Part shown: in pieces, positions 43,037 to 54,599 of the stretch
How the letters are laid out: the number at the start of each line of letters is the position of its first letter
How positions within the stretch are numbered: position 1 is the stretch's first letter
Source: Agrypnia vestita
Taxonomy: Eukaryota > Arthropoda > Insecta > Trichoptera > Phryganeidae
Assembly (NCBI GenBank): GCA_016648135.1
Contig: JADDOH010007982.1
Coordinates: 62,001 to 126,000, forward strand
Direction: 5' to 3'
DNA length: 64,000 nucleotides
Position numbers and translations under genes: made by a program
The notes under the pieces: generated by a model
Seen by the model: only the letters and a program-made list of their open reading frames with translations
Database searches by the model: none
What the model was told of the DNA's origin: nothing

Positions 43037-43199
43037 TATAGATGTCTCACAGAAACGAAACGAACGTTACATATGTGTAAAGTGATCACTTAAGCCAACT
43101 GTACGATAGGTCGTAAGTCCTATGTACACTCATAAAGACTTCTAAACCTACTCTCCCTCAATAAAAAAAATACAGTTTCGTCTCTGTGAGACATCTATA
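43037..43199 (-). mobile_element. family E, complete short element with 25-bp TIRs
   Basis: TATAGATGTCTCACAGAAAC (43037 on) and GTCTCTGTGAGACATCTATA (to 43199) are inverted repeats, complementary at 24 of 25 positions. The interior holds CGATAGGTCGTAAGTCC, the complement of the family E block GGACTTACGACCTATCG. This copy defines the family's end. The longer copies elsewhere keep one such end and differ at the other. Confidence 0.9.
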
Positions 43200-43370
43200 A
43201 TATACATTAATTAATTTAATTTATTAATTTTCTAAATATCTTAGTTTGTTACCCAGACAGAATCTTTTTTTTAAAACGGGGACTATTCAAAAATATTATT
43301 GAGTTAAAATTGGACGCAAGGAAAATTGTAATAAACACATAGAGAAGAAATTTACCAGATTCTTGCAGTC

Positions 43371-43450
43371 GGTGGCGGAAGGATTTTTTGGGTGTTTTGT
43401 GATGTGCTGGCCTTCTGTAATTGGGCCGTTGAAGCGTAAATAAAAAAATG
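43371..43450 (+). mobile_element. SINE family S2 tail fragment
   Basis: GGGTGTTTTGTGATGTGCTG ... TCTGTAATTGGG ... GTTGAAGCGTAAA matches 1540-1600 in the S2 SINE. The tRNA-like head is missing. Confidence 0.7.
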
Positions 43451-43519
43451 TTTAAATGAGCTTAGAGAATACAATGAAATTCAAATATATATATAAAGAA
43501 AAATTGGTGGCCCGGTATA

Positions 43520-43700
43520 TTTTGATGCAAAACGCATATTGATCCAGTGGTAAAATACTCGTCTAGCGATCAAGCGGTTAGGAGTTCGAGTTTCATCCTA
43601 AGAGAGTTAGTATTATTTTAGACTAACATTTCGGTATTTTAGACTAGTATTTTAAACGTATATGGTTATATGACATTTTGTATGAGTATTGTCTCATGTC
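43520..43700 (+). mobile_element. tRNA-derived SINE, diverged
   Basis: TATTGATCCAGTGGTAAAAT (box A region) and GAGTTCGAGTTTC (box B region, about 43582) are tRNA-like, followed by AGAGAGTTAGTATTATTTTA. The fold is too degraded for a functional tRNA. Confidence 0.6.
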
Positions 43701-43739
43701 GTGGCTAGGGAGGAATGAATGAAAAAGGCTAGAAATTAA

Positions 43740-44050
43740 TTGGAGATTTATTAATTAGTAATTAATTAATTGTTCAATGCAAAAGTTACGAATTTAGCTT
43801 AAAAAATTCACAATATATCACTCGTATACGAATTCTTTATTATCGCTGGATTACACGTGTTTATCGCTCGTTGAATATTCAATTCTCGCACACAGAAGTT
43901 GCTCTGATTTATTTCGCCAATTAGGTACTTCGCTCGATTATTTCGCTTTATTATTTACCTCACGACTGATCACTCTGGCCTCGCGGTTCGTGGCTGATTT
44001 CGCACCGAACAAACTGTCAAAATATGATTACTATTCTTGCGCCGCGTATA
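43740..44050. repeat. possible family G relative
   Basis: Segments such as ATCACTCGTATACGAATTC, TTTATTATCGCT and TGTCAAAATATGAT resemble family G (25565-25812, 27408-27655) in order but with low identity. GTATTTATACC near 44057 could be a promoter-like TATA. Boundaries and class are unclear. Confidence 0.35.
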
Positions 44051-44449
44051 GTTCCGTATTTATACCAAAAAAATGGATTATCGAACCTCTTTGATTCTTC
44101 TAATTTTTAGGAGAAGGTTTTTGTTTCTTCTTGGCTATTCCGGTCGTTTGTAGATGTTTCATGAAAGTTTAAGATAGTAGTTTATAATTTTTTTTTTAGC
44201 ATCTCATTACAGTATTAAAATATGCAAATTACTATTTTAAAAAATACTGATAAAATGCTGCAAAAAGTATACGTTTTATATAGTTCTAGTTTCCCCCCTC
44301 AGCTTTGCGCGCGTAGATTTTTAGTCATATTTTATCAATTTGTGTATTTAACCTTAACATATAAATATATGTTGTCGTGGACTTTTTATAGGACTTTTTG
44401 ATTTTTATAACTTACTTTGGAAAGTTTTAAAATACGTCTTACTTTTAAG

Positions 44450-44695
44450 GCAGCGTTTATATAAAACGCATCGCTCGACCATTTTTTCATCGAACTTCGT
44501 TGTAAAATCGGTCACCACAAAAAACCCTTTTATTTAAACGGGATAATATATAGACTATAACTACCCTAAAAGTCCGTTTGAAATATTGGGGAAAGAAATT
44601 TTGAAATTGAATGAGTAATTATGGAGATTACCTTCTACATACAAACTTACTAACTTTACCTTATTATATATTAGTATAGATTTATTGTGCATATA
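44450..44695 (+). mobile_element. repeat family J, LINE/SINE 3'-end-like, copy 2
   Basis: Matches 23628-23855 in reverse. The end TACATACAAACTTACTAACT ... TTATATATTAGTATAGATT is the kind of 3' terminus seen on RTE-type LINEs and their SINEs in many insects. Confidence 0.7.
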
Positions 44696-44794
44696 ATATA
44701 TTTTGTTACCATAATCAAATTAAATATTTATTCTGGCAATTGACAATATTTCTCACGGTGTTTACTACGGTAACCGGTTTTCAATTAAATAGTT

Positions 44795-44930
44795 TTCATC
44801 ATCATCATCTTCATCCCCATGTCCTAGATGGGGCGGGGGCTCAAAGACTATAAAGATGCTGCCATATTCCTCGTCTAGCGCTGTCTCCGCATGAGCCAGT
44901 CTAGACCCATATTGTTTTCAAACACTTTTT
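44795..44930 (-). mobile_element. RTE-like LINE 3' scrap
   Basis: On the minus strand it reads GGCTCATGCGGAGACAGCGC ... GAGCCCCCGCCCCATCTAGG and ends in GATGAAGATGATGATGATG, the short-repeat tail of RTE-like LINEs. No full motif can be translated, so the class rests on layout. Confidence 0.45.
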
Positions 44931-46384
44931 TTTGTAGTTTTTAATTAAATAGTTTTCAATTGAATAGGTCTGTTAGAATTTTTTTTAACGGTACTAGGTT
45001 CCTTTAACGTGGAAAAGATACCGGAAAAAGCGTATAATTTTTCAGTGTGTACCTTAACTGCTACGCATGACTGATGTCACGTAAGATATTTATAATTGAA
45101 CCACTCTGTTTACCACATTCAGTCAAATATTTGCGTTGCAAGTTAACTAATTTGCCGCTTGTGGTAATATTATACACAGAATGCTAATTTTTTTATTAAT
45201 TCAATCACTAAAATAACAATGAGGTAAAGGGTATCCAGTAAAAATGTGTATTCCTGAGATAAAATTTAAAAAAAATGCGGACCTATTACATTTAGAAGCT
45301 AGTATAGGAAAATTTTCATTCCATGATGAAAAAGAGTTTTTTTTTGCAACATTTCTCTTCTACCATCGTCATGCGAATGTCCATTTTGATGAAAATTTGC
45401 TCAGAAGGCAGCGTTTAATACAGCCTATATTCTTTACCTCGTGCCATTGGTCTTTTTCATGGGGGCTCGTTAAAGATAAGGTTTGTGGCTAACAGGCAAC
45501 AAAAACTTTTGATTTATTATGGACACAAATGCAATACAATTTGTAATGATTCGTGAAGTTGGCAATTCCACTAATTAGCATAAATCACTATGCCTGGACC
45601 AGATTGGCCAGCAATTCTAATATTTGTGATAGTCTAAAATAAATAATAGTAATTTATCTTCTTTCGCTTGAATAACAAAACTTAAATTAACGCGCGACAA
45701 ATGGAATTTAAAAGCCTCCAAAAGCATATAAATTATTTTTTTTATAATTTTTGGGCCACTCGATAGTTTATAAATCTTTAAACACGTTGAGAAATGCTTG
45801 AATAAGGAATAATATTATTTGTAGAAAAATTATTTTTACGAAGTATTTATAAAATCATCAATCTCATTTCATCCACATTTGATACTGCGGACCATCCAGG
45901 TCCAAGGTTGGCTTTACAAATATTCTCCAGATCTTTTCGAAGGTTTATTAGAAATATTTGTATTAATTGTATATGTACCACAGAGTATAAAATAGAGTAA
46001 AAAATAGTATAAAATAGACTGGGATATAGCGGAAGCATGTTTCCCGTCATATATATTTAAAGACACATTTATGATGCAGTTCAAGTTGTCATTCTTGCAA
46101 AATTCAACACCCTAATAAACAAAAAAAAACATATTTTTTACGATAGACGTTGTTTCTAATTTTTTATTTATTATTTCGTTCCTAGTCAAGCCTCTTTAAG
46201 TAAAAAATAAAAATCTTTCTGTAATAATGCGCAACTTATAGATATTTTATTTTTAAAGAGTATTTAAGTTTGAACTTTTCATAGCTTTACAGGCTGAATC
46301 GCAGTAATTTTTTTAAATATGTCAAACGCATCGGAATCAACCGTGGAACTATTTATATTTTAGTGGTCTGTGACTAATGAATCT
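44931..46384. other. AT-rich DNA, no recognised gene
   Basis: About 1.45 kb. The 82-codon plus-strand frame 45244-45492 (His/Phe-rich end) has no recognisable domain and no splice context that I trust. Confidence 0.35.
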
Positions 46385-46394
46385 AACACAATAA

Positions 46395-46480
46395 TTTCAT
46401 TGTCTGTCCGTCTGCCCGTCCGTCTGTTTGTCTGTCTGTCTATTCATCAGTCCGTAACTTCATGTAACGTTCGTAGTTTC
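46395..46480. repeat. CTGT/CCGT-rich tract, possible family B piece
   Basis: TGTCTGTCCGTCTGCCCG ... GTTTGTCTGTCTGTC followed by CCGTAACTTCATGTAACG parallels the tract and adjoining GTAAC words in 12930-13095 and 20870-20945. No terminus is present. Confidence 0.5.
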
Positions 46481-46504
46481 GTTCAAATTCACGACTAAAA
46501 AAAT

Positions 46505-46610
46505 TAAACGGCTGGAAATGGGGCTTGAACCCCGGGCTAGCAAACCCAAATCGGCTTTTCTACCCATGTTGCTACCGCCGCTTTTCCGTGAACCGCCAAA
46601 AAGTTACTAT
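46505..46610 (-). mobile_element. tRNA-derived SINE on the minus strand
   Basis: Minus-strand box A TAGCAACATGGG (complement near 46563-46575) and box B GGGTTCAAGCCCC (complement near 46518-46530) are in the right order and spacing. Open frames on both strands (46525-46737) run through it and are shadows. Confidence 0.7.
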
Positions 46611-47039
46611 AAATATATATAGGGTTTGGCAAAGACGCAAAACAAGATGCAAAGGCCGCATCCAAATTAAAAATGAATGTCTTAGTCGGAAAAGTATATA
46701 CGGTTATGACAATATTATTCTTTAAGCTGTTTGGCAATAGAAATTTTCGGCTGTATACTATATTTGTTCGATAAATAGATTTTTGAAAATGTAATTTATT
46801 TAAATACGATAAGAATATTTTATATTTGCAATACAGTTGAATCCTACAGAATTTGAATGACTTGTTTATATTTATACATATCTTTAAAATATTTAATTTT
46901 ATTAATAAATTTTACCGTTTAACTAGTTTAATAAAGAGGTTTCAAACCATTAGAATTGACGTTCGAAGACAGGATGTCAATATAATATCAAGGCGTCGGC
47001 AAAATTATTTCACAAAAGAGTTTGTCAAAAGACGCCATT
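46611..47039. other. AT-rich DNA, nothing recognised
   Basis: Short frames only, none with a domain. Confidence 0.3.
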
Positions 47040-47290
47040 AATGTAGAATTTTTTTCATTTGAAATACGCCATCTGTTTTTTAATTTGACTCCTTTTCTCA
47101 TTTCAAGATGTCGTCGGAGACATCGCCGGCTTATAGAAATTTGTGACATAAAATGGCGGATGAAATGACGTTTGGACGATCACGCTCAGCGCTGGAATTA
47201 AATTTTTAACGGGAATTTTAAATTCTGTAATTGGACGCGATCGTTTCAGGTTAATTAGTAAATGGATTGCTTAAGAAAAAGCACCAGAGG
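47040..47290. other. GC-richer single-copy island
   Basis: AAGATGTCGTCGGAGACATC contains an imperfect palindrome (GATGTC/GACATC), and AAATGGCGGATGAAATGACG follows. No second copy and no frame. A candidate conserved non-coding element. Confidence 0.3.
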
Positions 47291-49849
47291 ACAGAATTTT
47301 GTGTAAGGGATTTTAAATAAGACAAGCAATTATAGAAACCCAATTTCATCCCAAAAATACTTCACTCATTCTTCACCATTTATCATCACTGATAAGTTTA
47401 TCGCGGTGTTAAATAGGAAAGCTTTCGACGCAAATGCTTTTTATAAAAATTATGAATGTTGTCTCCAGAAGATTTGAATTAAGTTTCTAACATCGCTGAG
47501 TATTTTGTCACTTTGATGTATGAAAGAGATTTTCCCTATTTGTTTTTAGATAAAATTGGTTTTTAAATGCTAGAATTTTATGCAAAATTTTTATCCGCAC
47601 GAATATGACATTATCACGGAATTTATTGCCCCATCTTTTGCAAGATCCTATAAAGTGAGAAAATGCTAAAACAACATTATTATGAATATATTTATATACG
47701 TAACTAATTTGTATCCCAAAAGAAATAGTTTTGGTAAAATAGATTTACCTTTTTCAAAAATCAAGGGCAAATCTTTAGCTGATCAGTCGAGAAAATTACA
47801 TAAAAACGAATTAGAAAAATTTAATAAAACAATTTTTCAAAAAATGTAATAAATGAAGGTGTATTCGCTGCACAAAAATTTTGAGGGATGCGTTTAACGA
47901 ACTGAAAAATGTATATTTATATTGAAAATATTTGATTTGTTTGATATTCCTGTTAATTGTTAAGGAAAAAAATCTTCATTAGAAGCTGAGTTTTATTTAT
48001 CCAAAATCTGAATACAATACAAAACTTAATTAAATTGAAAAAATATATTTTTTGATCATTAACCTTACACATCGAAAAAAATGTTTGTGAAATATATATA
48101 TGTACTTAAATATTAATTTTTGACCTTCATTTATTTAATCTAATTATATGGTACAAAAGTACCCTTTACCAAAATAAAGTTCTAATACACAGCTTTTAGC
48201 TCTTTCTATGCTTCACCCTGAAATCCAAACTTCTATTTATTTAGTTATGTATTATGTTATATACCTTTATCCGCCCAGTTCTACGTTCCTACGAGTATTT
48301 TAACTTTAATTTTGTCTTTGAATAATTCGTTTTGCTATTATTCACTTAATAGGGCTACGATTGCTATATAAGAAAAATGTGAATGTAAGTGTTAAAAAAG
48401 TTTTGGTTTTTCAGGATTTGAATATTGTGATCCTTGACTAGACGCATCATCTGCTGCGGCAAAAGAAGCGATGGAAAATTAACTGTCGACATCGAGGAAA
48501 AAGTAATTTAATTACGGTGGCTTTTAACCTTTTGAATTTAAAAATTTACTTTCAATTTGGGCTATCAATATTTTTATTACACTTAAATAAATCAAATTTC
48601 AGCAATTTTGATATATTACAGTGGGTATGAACTAAGGTTATGCTATGACCAAATTTATACATATACTTAATAAGCATATATAGGCATATATCTATATCTT
48701 TATATACCTACATATTTTGTATTTTTTTAACTGTATATAATGAACTATTCTGAAATCCACAAAAATAACTGCACTATGAAAGTATTGTAAACAAGAATTT
48801 TCAACAATTATTTTCTAAATAAATAAACATTTTATATATAAATAATAAGTTGGATACAGAAACGTCGGAAATAAAACATCTAGCTGTAGGACGAATTACG
48901 GCTAGAATTTTAAATAGACTTTTTCTTAAGATAAAGATTATTTAATTAATATTTGTTTTCCATTATCTTTACTTATGTACACCACTCTTATTTACACCAT
49001 TAAAATTTCGCAAATGGTAATTTATGTATTGCTAAAGCAAGATAATTTGTATTGTAACGAGCTAATAATCATTTTCTAAAGTAGATAAAAGATTAAATGC
49101 CATAACTAAATATGTAGTGATATCCATTTTTTCTTAAAGTTTCATTTATTTATATCAAATATTCATTATTATACTACTAACAAGTTATATTAGAAAAAAA
49201 TGGGCATTATAGATTTATTAGTTAGTAGAAGAAGGTCTCTAATTTGCATGAATAAATTTAGCAGAACTCACGTCAAAACACCCTTGTTTAGTTATCTACT
49301 TCTATAATTATCTCAGAATATGTTTTTGAAATCTATACGATCAGTTAGTGCCTATTAAAATATTTTATCATAAATTATTTTAAAATAAAATTTCACCTTA
49401 AAAATAAAATTGTATATTTTCTTATTTATTTTTTAATTTAACCCTATGGTTGAATAAATTATTCTTGCGTTAAAGATAAGCTTTTTACTATATTCAGTAA
49501 AATATTTATGTATGTGCGTATATATCTACGTATATTTATATTTACTAGACTAGTTAATTTATTCACCTTCAATTTAATATCAAAGGGGTTGTTAATTCAG
49601 CTTAAAACTTGAACGCCGACGATGTCAGAAGCAGACAGCCTCAGCCAGTGATCTTTATCTTATATAATTAGCGACGACAAGTATTCTGTGAAATATTTCA
49701 CAAGAAATACCCCAGGCAGTAATATTAAATGAATTGAAAAAATGTTGGTGTATTTTGAAAGCAATGTTTTTTCAAGGAAACCGGTATATTTTTAAGTCAC
49801 CGGAAAATGATCACTAAACCTCGCGGAAGTGCACGTAAAATCAAACGTT
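47291..49849. other. long AT-rich stretch, nothing recognised
   Basis: About 2.6 kb, the longest stretch of the window with no repeat family, tRNA-like sequence or open frame of 60 codons. Dense poly-A/T runs and repeated TATATA words. Confidence 0.5.
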
Positions 49850-50050
49850 GTTATATTGGTATGCAGTCACAAAGTAAAACCAGAGCTCGGCTTTTGCGTT
49901 AAATCAGGGCATGTCGCCCTGTACCGTCGGCTCGCGGCATCACAAAGGGCACGCCCGCCCACCAAGGCGCATGCCTCCGACGAAACAAACACGTAGCGCA
50001 GGCACGTCTCGTCGAGCCAGGTAGAGTATACGGTGTTTTGTAAAATGTTT
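49850..50050 (+). other. GC-rich patch, possible exon
   Basis: A sharply GC-richer segment with an uninterrupted plus-strand reading (ALNQGMSPCTVGSRHHKGHA, then RPPRRMPPTKQTRSAG) that stops at a donor-like CCAG|GTAGAG near 50022. The minus strand is also open (49899-50090). Without a partner exon or a recognised domain the call stays weak. Confidence 0.25.
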
Positions 50051-50388
50051 CTCTTTTAAAACAATTTTTAAATATACTATTGTAATCCACTAAAGCTTTG
50101 TGGTTATTCGCTGCAAATTAAATTTAACGCAAATTCACTTGGTTTAAATTGCTACATTTTTGGTAACACCACCGGTTTCAGAACCATCGCTCATTCTTTA
50201 TGGTAAACTAAAAACTAAACATTATAATATATAGGTGATTATAATTTTGTTTAATAGTATGTGCCGTTTGTTGTTTTCACTTTGTTTGCTGTCTGCAATT
50301 GTTTTTAATTTAGTTGAAAATATGTTATTGATAATGAGAGTTATCTCAAAAAGGTTCTTACATTTAAATAAAATATATAATGGAAAAA

Positions 50389-50757
50389 ACTTACCAATAA
50401 AAACCAAGTTTTTATTATACTCCCTTTCTCATTTACTAGTAGAAACTGGTTTGGCGCTTAACCTACGCGTTGGACTTCGGTCGGGCGACCCTACGAAAGA
50501 GAGTAATAAAAAAATTCCGAAAATCCAAAATTATACTATAATCAGGTTTAGTGGTTACCAGATGCGTCGCAGTCTCTTCATACAACTTACAAAGTTGTAT
50601 GAAAAAACATTAAAAATTAATTTTTTTTTTTTTTAACGAAAATTTGATAGATCTTCTTGATCGTCGCCACAAGTCTGCTTGCAAAGTTTCAGCTCGATTG
50701 GATCACGGGAAAAGGGTTAAAAATCGATCCAAAGTTTTTTAAAAGAAAGTAAGAAAA
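50389..50757 (+). repeat. repeat family A, copy 7 (second subtype, diverged)
   Basis: Begins CCAATAAAAACCAAGTTTTT and CTCCCTTTCTC, then GCGCTTAACCTACGCGTTGG ... ATACAACTTACAAAGTTGTA, then the shared GATAGATCTTCTTGATCGTC and GATCACGGGAAAAGGGTTA. The terminal GGCAAGC tract is missing. A 133-codon plus-strand frame (50235-50636) runs through flanking DNA and half of the repeat and is not a gene. Confidence 0.85.
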
Positions 50758-50869
50758 AAAACAGTGTTTTTCAATTCTATTCATTTTTAACGTACTCTTT
50801 TATTGTTTGTTTTTCGTGATATTTCTTTAAAACATTTAATTTCTGTGTAGAGAAGAGAGTTCTGTGTTT

Positions 50870-51551
50870 ATTTGTTTTTATTTCTGTTTGAATTTGTTAT
50901 ATTTCTGGGAACATCGGAGAACATTGTCAAGCAAGTCTAGGTGGTACGTGAAGTGAAACCGGCTTTCATTTGCCTCCCCCAGCCACGTTCCGTGACAATA
51001 ATATATAGATTAGCCTTAATATAATATAAGTTAACAATAATAAATAAAACTTAAATAAAGAATTAAAAATTGTGTGGTAACAACAGTTTGTAAACAAGAC
51101 GAAACGCTCTCCTTTGCATTCAGTCCAAAAGATTCATCAGGTACACACGGGTACCAACTGCCGTTGCCTTTCGGTTCAATCTGTGATTTTCAATGTTTTT
51201 CAGTTGATTTCTCTCAAAATATATATGGGCACTATAGTGTCATAAATCAAAACAAATTTTTGGAGTAGTCAAAATAATTCAGAAGCATGGTAGGTTGTTT
51301 TGATCAGTCTAATTAAATTTATTATTTAAGAATGCAGCGAATATAATATAAACTATATTTACAGTTTTCGAGCTTTGTGGATAGAGGAAATCAAACACGT
51401 GTTTCTTAAAATAAGATCATCATTGCGTGGTTTCTGTTATTCATAAAAATATCATATGCGTTGAACATATTTTTTTTATCTAGAAGCATGAGAACTTAAT
51501 GTTAATTTTTATATACTCTCAAATTTCCATTAGAAAATATTCTATATATTT
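50870..51551. other. unclassified; weak LTR-like features
   Basis: ATTTGCCTCCCCCAGCCACG and TTCCGTGACAATAATATA near 50970, followed by AATAAATAAAACTTAAATAAAG, resemble the end of a long terminal repeat with polyadenylation signals. No second LTR, primer-binding site or coding region is visible. The 64-codon frame at 51074-51268 has no recognised domain. Confidence 0.2.
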
Positions 51552-51895
51552 TAGATGACTTATACAGACGAAACTATTTTTATATGGGAAAGAGGTCTTT
51601 TTTTGGGAGATCATAGGGCTTACGACCTATCGTACATCTGGCTCAAGTGTAACTTTACACAATGTAACGTTCACCAATTCCACCCATGGTTGACTACCAC
51701 ATCCAGCAAAATTTTTGGAAAGTATGAGTTGTATTTTAACAACCGCCACCTGATGGTAGAATGTATCTTTTACATAAACCAGTACAGATGTTGCCGTGTG
51801 TAATAAGACATCAATATTTTTGATTGGAGTTTTTAAATTAATATCCTTTTAATATGACATTCTTCCGAATTATTAACAGTATACTAGAATTTTCG
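51552..51895 (+). repeat. repeat family E, copy 4
   Basis: Starts TAGATGACTTATACAGACGA and carries GGCTTACGACCTATCGTACA, TTTACACAATGTAACGTTCA, CCAATTCCACCCATGG and GAATTATTAACAGTATACTA. The 82-codon frame here is encoded by the repeat and is not a gene. Confidence 0.8.
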
Positions 51896-51899
51896 ATCG

Positions 51900-52085
51900 A
51901 TTGCAAGGCAGGATGCTACAAGATGGCCTCCAGACCTCAAAAGAGATGGGCCAACGATATAGCCGCTGTGCGGGGAAAGAAATGGCTACAATAAGCAAAT
52001 ATCAAGGAAGGATGGAAGGATATGGAAGAGGCCTATATCCAGCAGTAGAGAGATGAAGGCTGATGAAGAAGAAGAAGAAGGTACT
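51900..52085 (+). mobile_element. LINE 3' end scrap
   Basis: Reads RPPDLKRDGPTI in one frame and, one base over, the usual RWANDIAA-like WADD region, then YIQQ-like AYIQQ*R and a GATGAAGAAGAAGAAGAAGG terminus. This is the usual close of a common insect non-LTR reverse transcriptase. 5'-truncated, frameshifted. Confidence 0.65.
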
Positions 52086-52204
52086 AGAATTAGCCTGAAA
52101 TTCAATTTATAACTCTTTTTTCTTGTCTCTTTTCATTCCATGTACAGAAATTGCGTACCTCTTCTTTAATGAAACAAAAATTGGTATAATTATAAGTTGC
52201 TGGA

Positions 52205-52340
52205 TAAAATTGTTAGACGTGCTTGTTGATCTAATGGGTAAGACACTAACCTAGTGATCCAGTTGTTGCGGGTTTAATTCCAGACTAGCAAGATAGACTT
52301 ATTTATAATAGCGTAGACGTTTTTTAATTAGTTTGAAAAT
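52205..52340 (+). mobile_element. tRNA-derived SINE
   Basis: GCTTGTTGATCTAATGGGTA (box A region) and GCGGGTTTAATTCCAG (box B region, about 52268) have tRNA-like spacing, then AGATAGACTTATTTATAATA. Box B carries substitutions, so the copy is old. Confidence 0.65.
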
Positions 52341-52429
52341 AATACTCAAATGTGATTAATAAGTTTTCTTGCACACATTTCATATTTAATAGAATTAAAA
52401 GAAAATCGCCCAGGGTTTGGGCGTTTGGA

Positions 52430-52620
52430 GTGAATAAATGAGGAAATAATCGTAAGAAAGTTATATTACGCAAGTGTTGACGGCGCCAGAAAGAGAGGGC
52501 GACTGAGGAAGACGTGGCATGATCAGATTAAACATATACTAGAAGATGGTCCTGCTAAGAGCCTCATCAGTTGAGTTGCACGCGAAGATGTACAAATGTG
52601 GAAGAGGTGAGATTTTACTT
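52430..52620 (+). mobile_element. RTE-like LINE 3' fragment
   Basis: Reads DGARKRGRLRKTWHDQIKHI and LEDGPAKSLIS, followed by a VARED-VQMW continuation after a stop. The same tail appears at 56795-57048, 3480-4060 (minus) and 36821-37400 (minus). Confidence 0.7.
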
Positions 52621-53719
52621 TTAAAAAACGAAATGCGTAATCTTAATAAATTAAATGAGAATAATAAAAAAACTTTGTTATATTTCGATACTACCAAAAA
52701 TGTTGTGTTCTCCTTGCTGTCGCAAACCAACTCCAGTTTCTTTGGTTGCTTTTAAGAAATACTTACAAATAAAAAAACCTGCTCCAGAGGTTAAGCTTTA
52801 TTCATTTCGTTGAACGTGAAGTGGACTTTTGACATTTTCCCCCGATTTCTATTGTAAAGGCTGTTTTCAGCGCTGATATTATTATATAGATAGGATAATA
52901 TTACGCAAGTATTTGGGAATAATTTAATATTTTAAGGTCAGGCTATTTTGGTATCTCTTAAGATATAAATTGAAACATAAGATTGAAGCACAGTTATTTG
53001 CAAACGGCGGTATATTTAAGCTAATTGAGGAAATGGGAGCATTGCGGGGTGTCTAAGATTTACCAGTGCCTTATTTGTTTGTTTTATTTTTGTTTTCAGT
53101 TGGTCATGTTTTGCATCATTTGAAATAATGATTATTAATATTCGATCAGTAAGAAAAAAACATTTAATCCATTTTGCCATGGTGTGTTAAACAGGGTTCA
53201 CTGTTTCATTTAACTGTAAAAAAAGGTAAAATGTCATATCAGCTCAATATTTTACGACTTTTCAATAATAAAAAAATCGAGTAAATAGAAGCACTTGAAA
53301 AAATATATAGGTAGAATAAATTATTTTTAATAGTTTGACTTGTTTCGACTTTTTTATAAATTGCTATTATTTAATTCTTTGACCGATATATTAAAATTCT
53401 AATTAATAGGAGCGTGCAGTTTGAACAACAAGAATGACTTTTATTTAAACATATATTTGGAAAAAAAATTAAATATTTTTCTGGCAGAATATTATAAAAT
53501 GTTAAAAAAATTTTAAGAGATATACCTCTTACTTCTGTTTATTTTCATAATATATGCTCAGAAAAATATTACGCTTCTTGTTCTCACTGCACACCTCTGG
53601 TTAATACATCGATGAATATTGTGTTTATATTAGAGCTTATGTTTATGTATACATTGAAGTTTACACTATTTAAATAATAATAAACATGAAAACATAATAT
53701 AAAATCTTTTCTACCCAGT
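52621..53719. other. AT-rich DNA, nothing recognised
   Basis: Opposing 60-70-codon frames at 52539-52755 lie over the LINE edge and are chance. Confidence 0.35.
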
Positions 53720-54130
53720 CACCAGAGAGAATTTGTGAATTGAATGTGTTCTGAAAAAATATTGTAAAAGTGGTTGAAGTTGTTGCCTTTTTGGCTGTGT
53801 CCCGCGGTCCTCATTATTTGACCTAATCACGGCGTCGCGAAAAATAAATAAACGAAATTGTACACCGGGGGTTGGAAAAAGACGGGTCCGTTTTTTCAAT
53901 AAAACCGACACCCGGCACGGAAAAAAGCACCCCATAACCGCCACAGGGTGGGCAATTAAAACCGCGGACCCGCTCGGAATATAAACCGCAAACAAATATA
54001 ACGCGGCACCAACCATGAAGCGTCCCGGCTACAATTTGGATTTTTGCTCCAGAATATTCTGGCACGTCTGATACTTTGGTTAAATTAAAATATAAATCAC
54101 TCCGCCGCGCTGGCGCTGAAAAAAGTTGCA
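53720..54130. other. GC-richer island, candidate regulatory DNA
   Basis: Balanced composition with repeated CCGC/GCGG words (AAAACCGACACCCGGCACGG, AAACCGCGGACCCGCTCGG) and no match elsewhere in the window. Two overlapping minus-strand frames of 101 and 120 codons cross it (53711-54185), but they lack a recognised domain and sit in alternative phases of the same bases, typical of an island with few stop words. Most plausible as a conserved non-coding element. Confidence 0.4.
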
Positions 54131-54599
54131 AAATAAAATATGATATGTTTAAATATTGTTTATTGTGATTTTTGCGACAACGCACCGTACAAACAATGAC
54201 ATTTGACTACTGTACTTGTGGAGGCGTTTTCATCGTCGATTTGTTGATGATGACGCGGATTTTATATTTAAACAAAGAATTTTTTTCCCACGTCAGTATG
54301 TCACGAATTTTACATAATGCACTTGAAAATGACTGGAAAACCGTAAAAATGGATGAATCTTGAAACTTGAAATGAAACATAAAGTTAATATGTAGTAGGT
54401 TTTCCATATAAATAATTTATGCACATCAGAAATACCTTAAGTTTAGAATAAAAATGTAATTTTTTGATCAAAAATTTTTTTAAGATATAAAACTTTTAAA
54501 TATAAATTTAAAAAATTACATGTTAGATAAGAAATTTTATTTTTATCATTAAACAATATTTATAAACATTAACTCATTTGGGTTGGGGGAAACCAAAGT
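54131..54599. other. AT-rich DNA, nothing recognised
   Basis: Short opposing frames at 54172-54407 only. Confidence 0.3.

Noticed and set aside
45244..45492. 82-codon plus-strand gene
   Set aside because: No domain, no splice or promoter context, and composition typical of chance frames.
50235..50636. 133-codon plus-strand frame
   Set aside because: Half of it lies inside family A copy 7 and the rest is AT-rich flank; the other copies do not keep the frame.
50870..51551. LTR retrotransposon
   Set aside because: LTR-like polyadenylation words but no second LTR, primer-binding site or gag-pol coding sequence.
53711..54185. Two overlapping minus-strand frames of 101 and 120 codons
   Set aside because: They read the same bases in different phases with no known domain; the island's low stop density explains both.
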